This document shows positions 25,224 to 33,773 of a DNA stretch of 36,496 nucleotides, in pieces. Origin of the DNA: Haloplasmatales bacterium 4B (lineage in GTDB: Bacteria > Bacillota_I > Bacilli_A > Haloplasmatales > Haloplasmataceae); the NCBI GenBank assembly GCA_003586005.1, contig NSKI01000023.1:1-36496 (forward strand), given 5' to 3'. The notes beneath the pieces are model-generated. The model was given only the letters and a program-made list of their open reading frames with translations, had not been told where the DNA came from and did no database searches. How positions within the stretch are numbered: position 1 is the stretch's first letter; the number at the start of each line of letters is the position of its first letter. Both the position numbers and the translations under genes were made by a program.

Positions 25224-25257
25224 TTATAAAAATGAACTATTTATATCATTTTTATAA
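25224..25257. repeat. 12-bp perfect inverted repeat before the HEPN/Toprim gene
   Basis: TTATAAAAATGA (25224-25235) pairs perfectly with TCATTTTTATAA (25246-25257) around ten bases. It lies 25-58 bases before the start codon. No T run follows on the minus strand, so an operator or a 5' hairpin is more likely than a terminator. Confidence 0.6.
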
Positions 25258-25305
25258 CAGATTACTAAGTTAATCAAGAAAACTACCTTATAATATTTTT
25301 TTATA

Positions 25306-25464
25306 TTAATTGTAATTTTTATCTAAACTTTCATTATATTCTTCACATACTTTATCATATATTTCTTTATCATATCTATTGAATATTTTATTTGTAGAGT
25401 TATATTCAATTAATTCCCTATTATTTAGTAATAAATAAATCTTATTAAATAATTCTAATATCAT
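25306..25464 (-). CDS. 52-aa protein translationally coupled to the 399-aa gene
   Basis: The ATG at 25464 shares bases with the TGA of the 399-aa gene (ATGA), the classic mark of coupled translation. The frame reads MILELFNKIYLLLNNRELIE, continues YNSTNKIFNRYDKEIYDKVC, and ends at TAA. The protein is helical and charged, with no known domain. It ends about 50 bases before the inverted repeat of the next gene. It is the fourth gene of the PHP-ATPase operon and could be an inhibitor, antitoxin or structural partner of the 399-aa protein. The overlap is direct sequence evidence; the role is unknown. Confidence 0.55.
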   Translation of the reverse strand: MILELFNKIYLLLNNRELIEYNSTNKIFNRYDKEIYDKVCEEYNESLDKNYN

Positions 25465-26660
25465 ATTATTTGTTCGATTAAAACTTTTTCTGTAATTTTT
25501 ATTAGTGAATCAATATTATTAAAGTTAAAACTCTTATTCCTTTCTTTTACTTGTTTTAATGTAAAATGTTTTTCTAAACAAAACTTTTTTATTGTATCTT
25601 GAAGAATTGTATTTTCATAAAAAGGATAGTAGTTATTTGTTGAGTGATCTATTACAAGCATTTTTAATTTTAATAATTTCCTAATTTCATTAAATCTCTT
25701 ATCTATACTATATAACATCGATATTGTGATATCTGCCTTTTTATTTTTAACATGCAACATTGAACTTTCCAGTTCCCTATGATGATAAATATCCCAAGCA
25801 GCATTTTTTATATCCTTAATTATATTCTTATTATTTTTTTGAAATTTTCCAAAAAAATTAGGTCTATTTTTTTTCTTAAAAAATTCTAAAGCCAATATTA
25901 GTTCTCCAACCATAATCTTATTTAGTTTGTTGTTCGAAAACTCAATTATCTTTCTTGCCTTAGATTCAAATGTTTTATTACTAAATTCTATTACTACCAT
26001 TTTCAAAAGCATTAAATATATAAGTTTGTATCTATATCTTAATATCTCAAACATGTCCGAGTTATAAAATGTCTTATTATAATTAATCAATTTATTTGTA
26101 TGTCTTTTCGCATTGTATCGAGCTAAAAATTTAAATCTTAAATGTTTATTATACAGAATTGTAAAAACATTTAGCATTGTATCATATACAGTATCAGATA
26201 TACTATCTTTAAACAATGTATTTTCAATTAAGTAGGGGCCTAAACTAACTGAACTCGCATATTTTCTTTTTTTTGCAAAAACCTTACTAACTTGCTTTAA
26301 ATTCTCACCGATTTTACCTCTAAAATTTGCATCCATATAACTTACAATTTGTGTATCCAGATTTATATCAAAAAAATACGCAATTTTCGGTTTTATATTA
26401 TAAGCAGACTCAATTGCTATTCTTTGATTAATAATATAAAAATGATCATTGACAAACGGAGTTGACAACATTCCCTTTTCTATTTTGTAATCATTTATGA
26501 ACGATTTAATAGGATTATACCCCTTTTTCTCATCAACAAAAATTATGTCTATATTATCCATATATTGAATATTATCTATAAATAATTCAATAGCTTCGTC
26601 TAACGTGCAATGAGACATATTATCAAAAATTTTCATTTTATAAAGTTCTACATTATTCAT
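25461..26660 (-). CDS. 399-aa protein of unknown family, third gene of the PHP-ATPase operon
   Basis: I do not recognise this basic, lysine-rich protein. It has no membrane segment or signal. Acidic residues with a nuclease-like setting occur at IDIIFVDEKKG (about 36-46), YFFDINLDTQIVSYMD (about 95-110) and NAAWDIYHHRELESSM followed by KKADITISMLYSIDKRF (about 288-320). The last recalls the D...D.....TxDxxF arrangement of PIN-like nucleases without matching one. The start follows AAGGTAGATGAG, 42 bases after the small gene upstream, and its TGA overlaps the next ATG. It is the most likely effector or sensor of a PHP-ATPase system, but that is inference. Confidence 0.6.
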   Translation of the reverse strand: MNNVELYKMKIFDNMSHCTLDEAIELFIDNIQYMDNIDIIFVDEKKGYNPIKSFINDYKIEKGMLSTPFVNDHFYIINQRIAIESAYNIKPKIAYFFDINLDTQIVSYMDANFRGKIGENLKQVSKVFAKKRKYASSVSLGPYLIENTLFKDSISDTVYDTMLNVFTILYNKHLRFKFLARYNAKRHTNKLINYNKTFYNSDMFEILRYRYKLIYLMLLKMVVIEFSNKTFESKARKIIEFSNNKLNKIMVGELILALEFFKKKNRPNFFGKFQKNNKNIIKDIKNAAWDIYHHRELESSMLHVKNKKADITISMLYSIDKRFNEIRKLLKLKMLVIDHSTNNYYPFYENTILQDTIKKFCLEKHFTLKQVKERNKSFNFNNIDSLIKITEKVLIEQII

Positions 26661-26702
26661 TTTCTCATCTACCTTAATTAAAACATTATCTAGTTTAAAT
26701 TT

Positions 26703-27077
26703 TTAGTTTTCTATTGTTTGAGCAGTTTTTTCCTTTCTAGCCTCATGAAAAGGTTTGTGTATTTTTTCATCTAAAGTTATGTTATATTTTGTTAATATTG
26801 GTTCAATTTCCTTATTTACCTGTTCAATAATGTTTTGTCTTTCTTTTTTTACACCAAGTAATTTCTTATATATTTTTTCGTATATTATTTTTTCAGCATC
26901 ATTCGGTATTGAGTTTGTATCATCAATTTGTTCAAATTCTAACTTGCTATCTGAATCATCTATTATTAATGATAAAATTAATAGTATATCTTCTTTTGAT
27001 ATTTCAGATATATTTTTATAATCATCTCCGTTTACTGAATATTCGCCTTTATTATTTTTTATTCTTAAGATTTTCAT
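26703..27077 (-). CDS. 124-aa protein overlapping the PHP-ATPase gene, unknown
   Basis: This small acidic protein starts MKILRIKNNKGEYSVNGDDY at an ATG (27077) seven bases after GAAGGGA; a seven-codon longer frame is less likely. The first 26 bases overlap the end of the PHP-ATPase gene, so translation is coupled. The N-terminal quarter looks like a short beta-sheet, the middle SEISKEDILLILSLIIDD a helix, and residues 65-105 a charged coil (YKKLLGVKKERQNIIEQVNK). No motif suggests catalysis. The size and position suit an adaptor between the ATPase and the 399-aa protein, or an inhibitor. Confidence 0.6.
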   Translation of the reverse strand: MKILRIKNNKGEYSVNGDDYKNISEISKEDILLILSLIIDDSDSKLEFEQIDDTNSIPNDAEKIIYEKIYKKLLGVKKERQNIIEQVNKEIEPILTKYNITLDEKIHKPFHEARKEKTAQTIEN

Positions 27078-29082
27078 ATATATCCCTTCTATCTTCATAA
27101 TTTTTTTCTCCTGATTCTAATGTTGTATATACTATTTCTGAACAAGGAATTTTATCTCCATTTTTATTGGTCAAATCCTCAGCACCAAATTTACCGGAAT
27201 ATATCTCAAACTCATCCTTATCTTCATTGTATGTTGTATATATTAATTTTTCAGGAAAAATATCTGCACCTAAAGAACTATTATGGGTTGTTATAAATGT
27301 TGTTGTATTTCTTGAGACCTCATAAATATAATTCTTTATAGAATCGTGTAAAAAGCTATTATCAAAAGATGCTTCAGGCTCATCTATCAGTAATAAATCA
27401 TATTTATTAGCTTGTTGAATTTCTTTTATTAATAAGAATTCAGCTCTTTCACCGCCTGAAATTGCTTTGTTTTTTTCGTTGTGAATATCATATTCTAGGC
27501 ATACCAGTAAACTCCCCTTTACCAATGAAGATGTTTTCTTTTGTAGTTCTTTTATGTACGTATAATATTTTCTTTTATTATAAAAATTATCCATTATATC
27601 AACTAAACTTAATTGACCAACTGAATTATACTTCTTTATATCTCTTGAATTAATATACTTTCTTCTTGTTACTATCCTTTTAAATCTTCCTGTTTCCTCA
27701 GATAATTCATTTATAGTAGTTTCTTCTAATAATTTATCAATTACATAATTGAAAGTACTTATTCTATCCATTTCTCTTGCTAAATCAATAAAATTAATAT
27801 CATGTATCTGAGTTCTAGATGATTTTCTGGCTAATACAGCTTTAGTTTCTGAAATGATATTATTAGTTTTCTCTTTTAACATGTTTCTCAAGTCTTTGTC
27901 TTTTTTGATTGTAAGGAGTTCACCAAGTAACTTTTTAATATTTTCTCGATCAATAAATTTATCAATAATATCTTTATAAATATTGCTATCTAATAAATTT
28001 TTTATAGAATCAATTAAAATGTTGTATTCATTATTTATTGGTTTTCTAAACTCTTCTTCTAAAAATAATGCGCATTTACTGTATACATTATCTAACTGCT
28101 CTTCTTCAGCATAATCGTTCAATGTTGTAACAAATGCATCAAGATTTTTAAGTTCCTCTAAGTAATCAATATTGGCAATATTCTCTACATACTCATCTAA
28201 CTTTTTTAAATAATTTTGTGAATAAGCTACATTTTCAACATTGATATATTCTTTAAATGAATCTTCTTCAGCTTTTTTAACTATCTGAAATTGTTCTATA
28301 TACTTTACCCTATCTTGTGGATAGGAATTTGCAACCGAAGAAAGTAAATGAGTTTTCCCAGTCGATCTTTTTCCAAGAATTAAATTTAATTTATCTGAAG
28401 CATTTACTTCACCATGAATTACAAATTCGTTCTCTTGATTATTTGTATTTAAATGTAACATACCTTTATTTGATAGTTTTAATTTGAGATTACTAAAATT
28501 TACTTCATCACAGTCAATGTAAGTTAGTATATTAGGAAATGCTTTTAAATTTCTTTCTATTCTAATATCACTAAATATAACAGGAGCCATTTTATCTTCG
28601 TCATTTTTACAAATATACCATCTTTTTGGATTGCTTACTTCACCTGTTGTTATAATGTCACCAAATTTTTTTAATAGATCCTGTGATATTTTTGGTTTTT
28701 TATTTTCATAATGAGGAATTACTATATATTCTTTCAAATTATCAAATATATTAATGAACTCTTCATATTTAATAAAGTCTGTTTTTGTATTGATTTTATT
28801 ATCTATTTTAATACATTGTGATACAAACTTATTTATTTTCTCATTTGGAGCAATTACTAATACATGACAGTTTTCAACATCAACTTCAATTCCAGCAAAT
28901 ACAGGAATATCAACTTCTTTGCATATAGTATCAAATTGATCTCTATCAAATAAATTGTGATTGGTTATTGCTATACCAGATAAACTAGCTTCTTCTAGAT
29001 ATTTTTTTAAAGTAGACATATCAAATTCAAAATCTCTATCTGATACAGAGCTTATTGTGTGAATATGTAAATCTATCTTTTG
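27052..29082 (-). CDS. PHP-phosphoesterase fused to an SMC/ABC-type ATPase (Ppl-like)
   Basis: This fusion of about 676 residues has an N-terminal PHP domain: DLHIHT (His6, His8), ITNHN, FAGIEVDVENCHVL, IPHYE and FSDIR supply the metal ligands. An ABC/SMC-type ATPase follows, with Walker A GKRSTGKT (237-244), about 300 residues of helical insertion, signature ISGGER (541-546), Walker B LLLIDEPEASFD and the H-loop TTHNSS. The pair of domains resembles the single-gene Ppl defence protein. I choose the TTG at 29082 as start because GGGGGG lies six bases upstream and PHP proteins usually begin directly at xKIDLHIHT; an ATG six codons earlier overlaps that site. It probably uses ATP to sense foreign DNA and to activate phosphoester cleavage. 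Confidence 0.8.
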   Translation of the reverse strand, partial: QKIDLHIHTISSVSDRDFEFDMSTLKKYLEEASLSGIAITNHNLFDRDQFDTICKEVDIPVFAGIEVDVENCHVLVIAPNEKINKFVSQCIKIDNKINTKTDFIKYEEFINIFDNLKEYIVIPHYENKKPKISQDLLKKFGDIITTGEVSNPKRWYICKNDEDKMAPVIFSDIRIERNLKAFPNILTYIDCDEVNFSNLKLKLSNKGMLHLNTNNQENEFVIHGEVNASDKLNLILGKRSTGKTHLLSSVANSYPQDRVKYIEQFQIVKKAEEDSFKEYINVENVAYSQNYLKKLDEYVENIANIDYLEELKNLDAFVTTLNDYAEEEQLDNVYSKCALFLEEEFRKPINNEYNILIDSIKNLLDSNIYKDIIDKFIDRENIKKLLGELLTIKKDKDLRNMLKEKTNNIISETKAVLARKSSRTQIHDINFIDLAREMDRISTFNYVIDKLLEETTINELSEETGRFKRIVTRRKYINSRDIKKYNSVGQLSLVDIMDNFYNKRKYYTYIKELQKKTSSLVKGSLLVCLEYDIHNEKNKAISGGERAEFLLIKEIQQANKYDLLLIDEPEASFDNSFLHDSIKNYIYEVSRNTTTFITTHNSSLGADIFPEKLIYTTYNEDKDEFEIYSGKFGAEDLTNKNGDKIPCSEIVYTTLESGEKNYEDRRDIYENLKNKK

Positions 29083-29147
29083 CAAAATTAATCCCCCCAT
29101 TATTTTTTTAAAAAAATCTTTTAATTCATTTCTCTCTTATAACTTTT

Positions 29148-29408
29148 TTAAAGGCAAATATAAAACTCAGTATCCATAAAATATTCTTCAGGATCATTGG
29201 TAAATTCAATAATTCCCATTGCTCTCAACGCATCAAGTGCTGAATTAATAGTATCAAAATCATTACAATACTCTGATACTTCTAAATCTTGTTTTACTTC
29301 AAGCAATATATCTTCATATGAAACTTTAGGTTCCTTCAATCGTAAACTTTCAAAAAAACTTGATAACCATTTATACATTGTTTCTTCCCTTTTTGTTTCA
29401 AACATCAT
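29148..29408 (-). CDS. 86-aa protein between HEPN and PHP-ATPase genes
   Basis: This small acidic protein has the second half INSALDALRAMGIIEFTN followed by PEEYFMDTEF, which looks like the recognition helix and wing of a winged-helix domain, as in many small regulators. The first half is helical. AAGGA lies nine bases before the first of two consecutive ATGs. It lies 37 bases after the HEPN gene and about 65 before the PHP-ATPase start, so all three are probably co-transcribed. It could be a repressor of the operon or a partner of the HEPN protein. The fold is a guess. Confidence 0.5.
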   Translation of the reverse strand: MMFETKREETMYKWLSSFFESLRLKEPKVSYEDILLEVKQDLEVSEYCNDFDTINSALDALRAMGIIEFTNDPEEYFMDTEFYICL

Positions 29409-29445
29409 ATTTCTCTTTCCTTTTTATTCTAATCATATTAATCTT

Positions 29446-29904
29446 TTATTCAATTGCATTATACTCATCTTCTTTTTCTTCAATTAACGTGCATAAATAA
29501 TAATTAAAATTACCGGCGCTATTTAAAAAGTTTGTGAGATATCTTGTTTGATTATCTATAAACCCATAATTATTTGAATGTTTTTCAAAATCTTTATCCT
29601 TAAAATAGTGGTGAATCAAATCATTTCTTTTTTGTAAAATATTTTCTAAATTATTAAGCTCTTGGTTATTTAAAAACCTATATTTTTTAACGTAATTAAT
29701 CACTCGCCCAAGTGTCATATTAGATAGCTTATCTTGAATTTCTTCAGCTTCTTGATCAGTTTCATAAAACAGGTCATTAGGTACACTATCCTTATCCTCA
29801 AATAATTTAAGCACTTTTTGATATCTTATCAATAATGCTAAATTATGTTCGATGTACTGTACAATTTTGATAATCTCTCCAATTTTACTTAATAAATCAT
29901 TCAT
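29446..29904 (-). CDS. HEPN-like protein with RX4H motif
   Basis: This all-helical protein of 152 residues has QKRNDLIHHYF at about 91-101, a clear RX4H motif (Arg93, His98) as in HEPN ribonucleases, preceded by a long amphipathic helix. These RNases cut tRNA or mRNA as toxins or defence effectors. The start ATG at 29904 lies ten bases after GGGGGG; an in-frame ATG 11 codons earlier has no site. It is the first gene of the run that continues with the 86-aa protein and the PHP-ATPase and is preceded by an extended -10 promoter. There is no adjacent nucleotidyltransferase, so it is not a plain HepT-MntA pair. Confidence 0.6.
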   Translation of the reverse strand: MNDLLSKIGEIIKIVQYIEHNLALLIRYQKVLKLFEDKDSVPNDLFYETDQEAEEIQDKLSNMTLGRVINYVKKYRFLNNQELNNLENILQKRNDLIHHYFKDKDFEKHSNNYGFIDNQTRYLTNFLNSAGNFNYYLCTLIEEKEDEYNAIE

Positions 29905-29935
29905 TTGTATATATCCCCCCCAATATTCATTCATC

Positions 29936-29948
29936 ATATTATACCATT
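29936..29948 (-). promoter_or_regulatory. Extended -10 promoter of the HEPN/PHP-ATPase run
   Basis: TGGTATAAT on the minus strand (TATAAT at 29943-29938) is an extended -10 element, about 35 bases before the HEPN start. A TTGTCA lies too close to serve as its -35 box. Confidence 0.55.
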
Positions 29949-30130
29949 TTTTGACAATTATTTAAACTATAAAAGGAATAACCTAAAAAGTATGCATTTT
30001 AAATTAAATGAAACAGTAAATGAAGAGTAGATTTTTCATTAACATGCAGGTTTATATACTTCATACGTCTCTCACTATAATTTTTATATCGAAGATTAGT
30101 TGTAACAATTCTATTATATTTAGTATAAAA

Positions 30131-30162
30131 AAATAAACCAAAGATATCTCTAAGGTTTATTT
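30131..30162 (-). terminator. Terminator of the first recombinase gene
   Basis: AAATAAACC (30131-30139) pairs perfectly with GGTTTATTT (30154-30162) around 14 bases. On the minus strand a T run follows. The hairpin includes the recombinase stop codon. Confidence 0.65.
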
Positions 30163-31761
30163 CTTTTTATTTATGATAAATGTAAATGCTAAATTATCAT
30201 ACATATCATTTTTTCCATTATTCAGCATTTTGTTAAATAAATTTTGTGTGATTTGAATGTTAAATCTAGGTTCACCTGTTTTATCAAGTTGTATAAATTC
30301 AACAAGTTCATTGATAACTTCACTTTTATACTCAATATTATTTTTGCTATTATGTAAAATCATTGATAGTTTATTGACAAATATATCGACATCCTTTTTA
30401 ATTAAAGTTATTGTTTTTTGATTAAGTAAGTAATCTGAATTATTAATACTTTTAAGTTGGTTCAATAAATAATTAAATCGTTCAGTAAATAACTTTTTAC
30501 TATTAACGAACATAGTTTCTTCGATTATTCCACTTTGGAATTGTTCAGTCAAATACTGCCTTCTTTTTTCTAATGATTGTAATTCAACTTGTAAAGTATC
30601 TATGTTCAAATTTTTAGTTCTATATCTTTGTACTTCTTTAACTAAATTAGCGTTTAAGGATTCCATAAACATTGAAGAATTTATCAACAATGTTAAGGAT
30701 TCAATTAATATATTATCTACTACATCAACACGTATTGCTGCAGAATTACAAGATTTAACCCTATAACTATTATGACAGCGATAATACAATCTTTTATTTT
30801 TACCAGAGCCTGACCATACTCCATACATTTTAGCTCCACACTTATAACAAATAATTTTCCCTGAAAACAAATAATTCTCATGATTTCTTTTAACAATTTT
30901 GTTTTCATTCATCATTGCTTGTACGTTATTCCAAATATCTATTGAAATAATTGGTTTATGTAATCCGTCTATTAGTTTTAACCTCTTACTTCTTTTATTC
31001 TCATCAGTTTCATACAATTTTATTTTTCCAATATATATTGGATTTTTAAGTATTCGTATTATTGAACTTTCAACAAATTTACTATTGGTTCTTGTTTTAT
31101 AATTTTTTTCATTTAAGTCCCTTGCAATCTCTATAACATTCATCCCACTAATATATGAATCATATATATTTCTTATTATTTTTGCCTCTTTGTCATTAAT
31201 TGCTAAATAGGATTCTCCTTTTTCATCCGTTAACCTCCTGTAACCTAAGCTTACATATTTCCCACCAGGACTTTTTCCATCTCTCTTCCGTTTCTTAATT
31301 GATTCAGTTACACGTACTCTTATATTCTCTAGTTCCAATTCACTGACTAAACCAAATACAGAAATAAGAATTTTAACAATGATCTCATTACTAGTATCAA
31401 TACCATCTTTTAATGCAACATAATGAACACCACGTTCATAGCATAGATTAATAAACCAATGAATTTCATGAGTGGATCGACTAATCCGATCTAATTTAAA
31501 AGAATATATTTTACTTATATTATTGTTTTTAGATTTTATTTTTTCTATTAGTTTAAGTATACCAGGTCTATTCTCAAATTTACTTCCTGATATTCCTGGA
31601 TCTGTATAGATTGCAATATTTTTCTCACTATATCCATCAGATATAGCTCTTGCTTTTAATTGTTCCTTTTGAACATCGAGTGATTGTCCATGTTCAACTT
31701 GATGATTCGTTGAAACACGTTATCGCAAGTAAAGTGCACAGTATTTACCTACTTTACCCAT
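30157..31761 (-). pseudogene. Large serine recombinase 1, interrupted by one in-frame TAA
   Basis: From an ATG at 31761 (after GGAGGGATATC) the frame reads MGKVGKYCALYLR, TAA at 31722-31720, then RVSTNHQVEHGQSLDVQKEQ and on without another stop to 30157. In all there are 533 sense codons, normal for a large serine recombinase. The serine of RVST is the nucleophile. DPGISGSKFENRP, KIYSFKLDRISRSTH and LVSELELENIRVR complete the catalytic domain. Then come the recombinase domain and a zinc ribbon (CYKCGAKMYG...C...C), with a coiled-coil tail. Normal proteins read YLRVST here, so six bases (TAACGT or CGATAA) look inserted. It is either a pseudogene with one lesion or expressed by readthrough. Confidence 0.8.
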
Positions 31762-31793
31762 GATATCCCTCCTCTCAAACATTGTTAATTTAA

Positions 31794-33391
31794 TTAATCT
31801 ACATTGCGATAAACATCCTGAAAATTTAGTTCCTTGTATTTACCTTCATAACTATCACCAATTACTTTTAGGAATATATCTTTATCAATATATAATTCAA
31901 ACTTTGCCTTTCCTGTGCTAACATCTTTGAAAGCAACTGTATTTATAATTTCATTTATGATTTCAATTTGTAACTTTTTATTACCTTTAGAATCACTTAT
32001 AATTTTCTTTAAATTGCTAATAAAAGTTATAATATCTTTATCATATTTACTTTCTGTAGCTTTATCAATTTTGATTTCTAAATCCTTTAAAAGTTTTTCT
32101 TTATTTCTTAATTCATCTAATTTATCATTAACGATTGCTATTGCTTCGCTATATAATACCTCATCCATTAAACCATAAGCATATTGCTCAATCAAGTTAT
32201 TCTTTCTCGCTTTAAGTGTATCAATTTCATTATTTATATCGATATCATAGTCTTCATTATTTGCTTTATATGTTTCTTTTACAAGCATATCTTTTATAAA
32301 TATATTAAACTTTTTTGAATCAATAATTTTTAACAATGCACTTAACAACATGTTATCTGTTAAATCAACCCTCAAAGCCTTAGCACTACATTTTTGGTTA
32401 AAGCATTTATAATATTTATGTCTTCTTTTATCTTTTTTATTGACCATTCCTGTTCTTTTTCCATACATTTTTGAACCGCATTTTGAACAAATAATCTTTG
32501 AAGAAAATAAATATTCTTCAAAGTTTCTTTTTCTTGTTATTTTATATCTGATAATCTTTTTTTGAACTCTTTCCCATAGATCTTTTGATATTATTGCATC
32601 GTGTAATCCATCCACAAGGATTGGTGCATCTTTATTCCTTCTTTTATTTCTTTCAGGATTGTTGTATCTAATCTTTCCTATATACACAGGATTTTTTAAG
32701 ATTCTATCGATAGAACTTTGCTTAAATGCATTATTTGCTCTTGTTTTATAACCTTTTTCATTTAAGTTATTAACTATATTTTTTTTGCTCATTCCATATG
32801 CATAGGACTCAAATATATATTTTATTATCTTTGCTTCATCCTTATCTATCTCAAAATAGGTTTCACCTTTTTCATCTGTTAATCTTTTATAACCTAAACT
32901 AACATAAACGCCACCCAAACTTTTCCCTTCTCTGTATCGTTTAAGTCTTGATTCAGTCGTTCTAATTTTGATGTTTTCTAACTCTAGTTCACTGACTAAT
33001 CCAAATACAGTAACTAGGATTTTACCTAGTGTTGGATTACTGGTATCAATACCATCTTTTAAAGAAACATAATGCACTCCGCATTCTGAACACAGATATG
33101 AGTTGACCTACTTATTCTATCTAACTTAAATGAATAGATTTTACCAATATCATTATCAGGTGATTGAATCTCTTCAATTAACTTTAAAATTTCTGGTCTA
33201 TTTTCAAACTTACTACCCGATATTCCAGGATCTTGATAAATACTTATATCTTCTACCTTATATCCATCAGATATTGCACGAGCGATTAATTGACTCTTCT
33301 GAACTTCTAAAGATTGTCCGTGTTCAACTTGTTGAGCAGTTGAAACACGTTATCGTAAGTAAATTGCGCATTTATTTTGCTCTTTACTCAC
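31794..33391 (-). pseudogene. Large serine recombinase 2, same in-frame TAA plus a 19-base deletion
   Basis: This is a tandem paralogue of recombinase 1, roughly two thirds identical by eye. From GTG 33391 (after GAGGGGGGAT) it reads a 13-codon start ending CAIYLR, TAA at 33352-33350, then RVSTAQQVEHGQSLEVQKSQ to RISRSTH. There, at about 33098, 19 bases are missing relative to recombinase 1. The 1598-base length plus 19 is divisible by three. The frame then resumes with GVHYVSLKDGIDTSN through the recombinase domain, a zinc ribbon (CSKCGSKMYG) and a coiled coil to 31794. The start overlaps the end of the 129-aa gene by eight bases. Two lesions make it a clear pseudogene. Confidence 0.8.
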
Positions 33392-33773
33392 TGGTATCCC
33401 CCCTCTCATACAATGTTCCATATTTAATGGGATAAAATATACTTCTTGTCCTTCTTTTTGCCTTATAACCTAATGATATAAATACGTACCGTAATACTCT
33501 ACCAACGCATTGCTTATCAAAATTATTTAAATCAATTTCATTTAATTCTTTCTCATAATATTTACAAAATGTATATACACACGCAATGTCAAAATAATCG
33601 TTATTAAATATCATAATCTTAATAAACTCTTCTGAGTTAATCGCTGTATTTAATAATATCCATATCGGTGTATTACGATAATATAAATTCATCGCTGGTT
33701 CTTTTGAGGAATATAAATTATATTCAATTATTGGCTTTAATGCCTCTAAATCAAGATCTATATGCTTAAACAT
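33384..33773 (-). CDS. 129-aa hypothetical protein, paralogue of its upstream neighbour
   Basis: This protein of unknown function is homologous to the 121-aa protein encoded just upstream. Shared features are an aromatic-Y/F-N stretch, FIK(I/V)(M/L)IFNND.F.IA..YTF in the middle, and a C-terminal G...RY.F...GY.....R.... followed by a G.LY turn. It starts at an ATG that overlaps the upstream TAA (TAATG) after AAAGGTGG, so it is translationally coupled. A longer frame from 33806 has no ribosome binding site. Its end overlaps the recombinase 2 start. The pair may be accessory factors of the recombinases. Confidence 0.6.
   Translation of the reverse strand: MFKHIDLDLEALKPIIEYNLYSSKEPAMNLYYRNTPIWILLNTAINSEEFIKIMIFNNDYFDIACVYTFCKYYEKELNEIDLNNFDKQCVGRVLRYVFISLGYKAKRRTRSIFYPIKYGTLYERGDTSE

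Noticed and set aside
27052-29082. Assigning the PHP-ATPase as TrlF or an OLD/ABC-3C protein
   Set aside because: TrlF-type proteins are longer, OLD proteins carry a Toprim domain instead of PHP, and I cannot match the small partners to ABC-3C components. Ppl-like is the closest domain layout.
29446-29904. Classic HepT-MntA toxin-antitoxin pair
   Set aside because: The neighbour has no GSX10DXD nucleotidyltransferase motif, so the pairing is not the known one.
30720-30908. Minus-strand 62-codon frame inside recombinase 1
   Set aside because: It is a shifted frame over the zinc-ribbon region and has no support.
31720-33352. Reassignment of TAA (or TGA) as a sense codon to explain the recombinases
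   Set aside because: TAA ends many intact genes here (tauB, hsdM, hsdR, ssb), and TGA ends tauC and the 399-aa gene. Tryptophan is encoded by TGG throughout, so a changed code does not fit.
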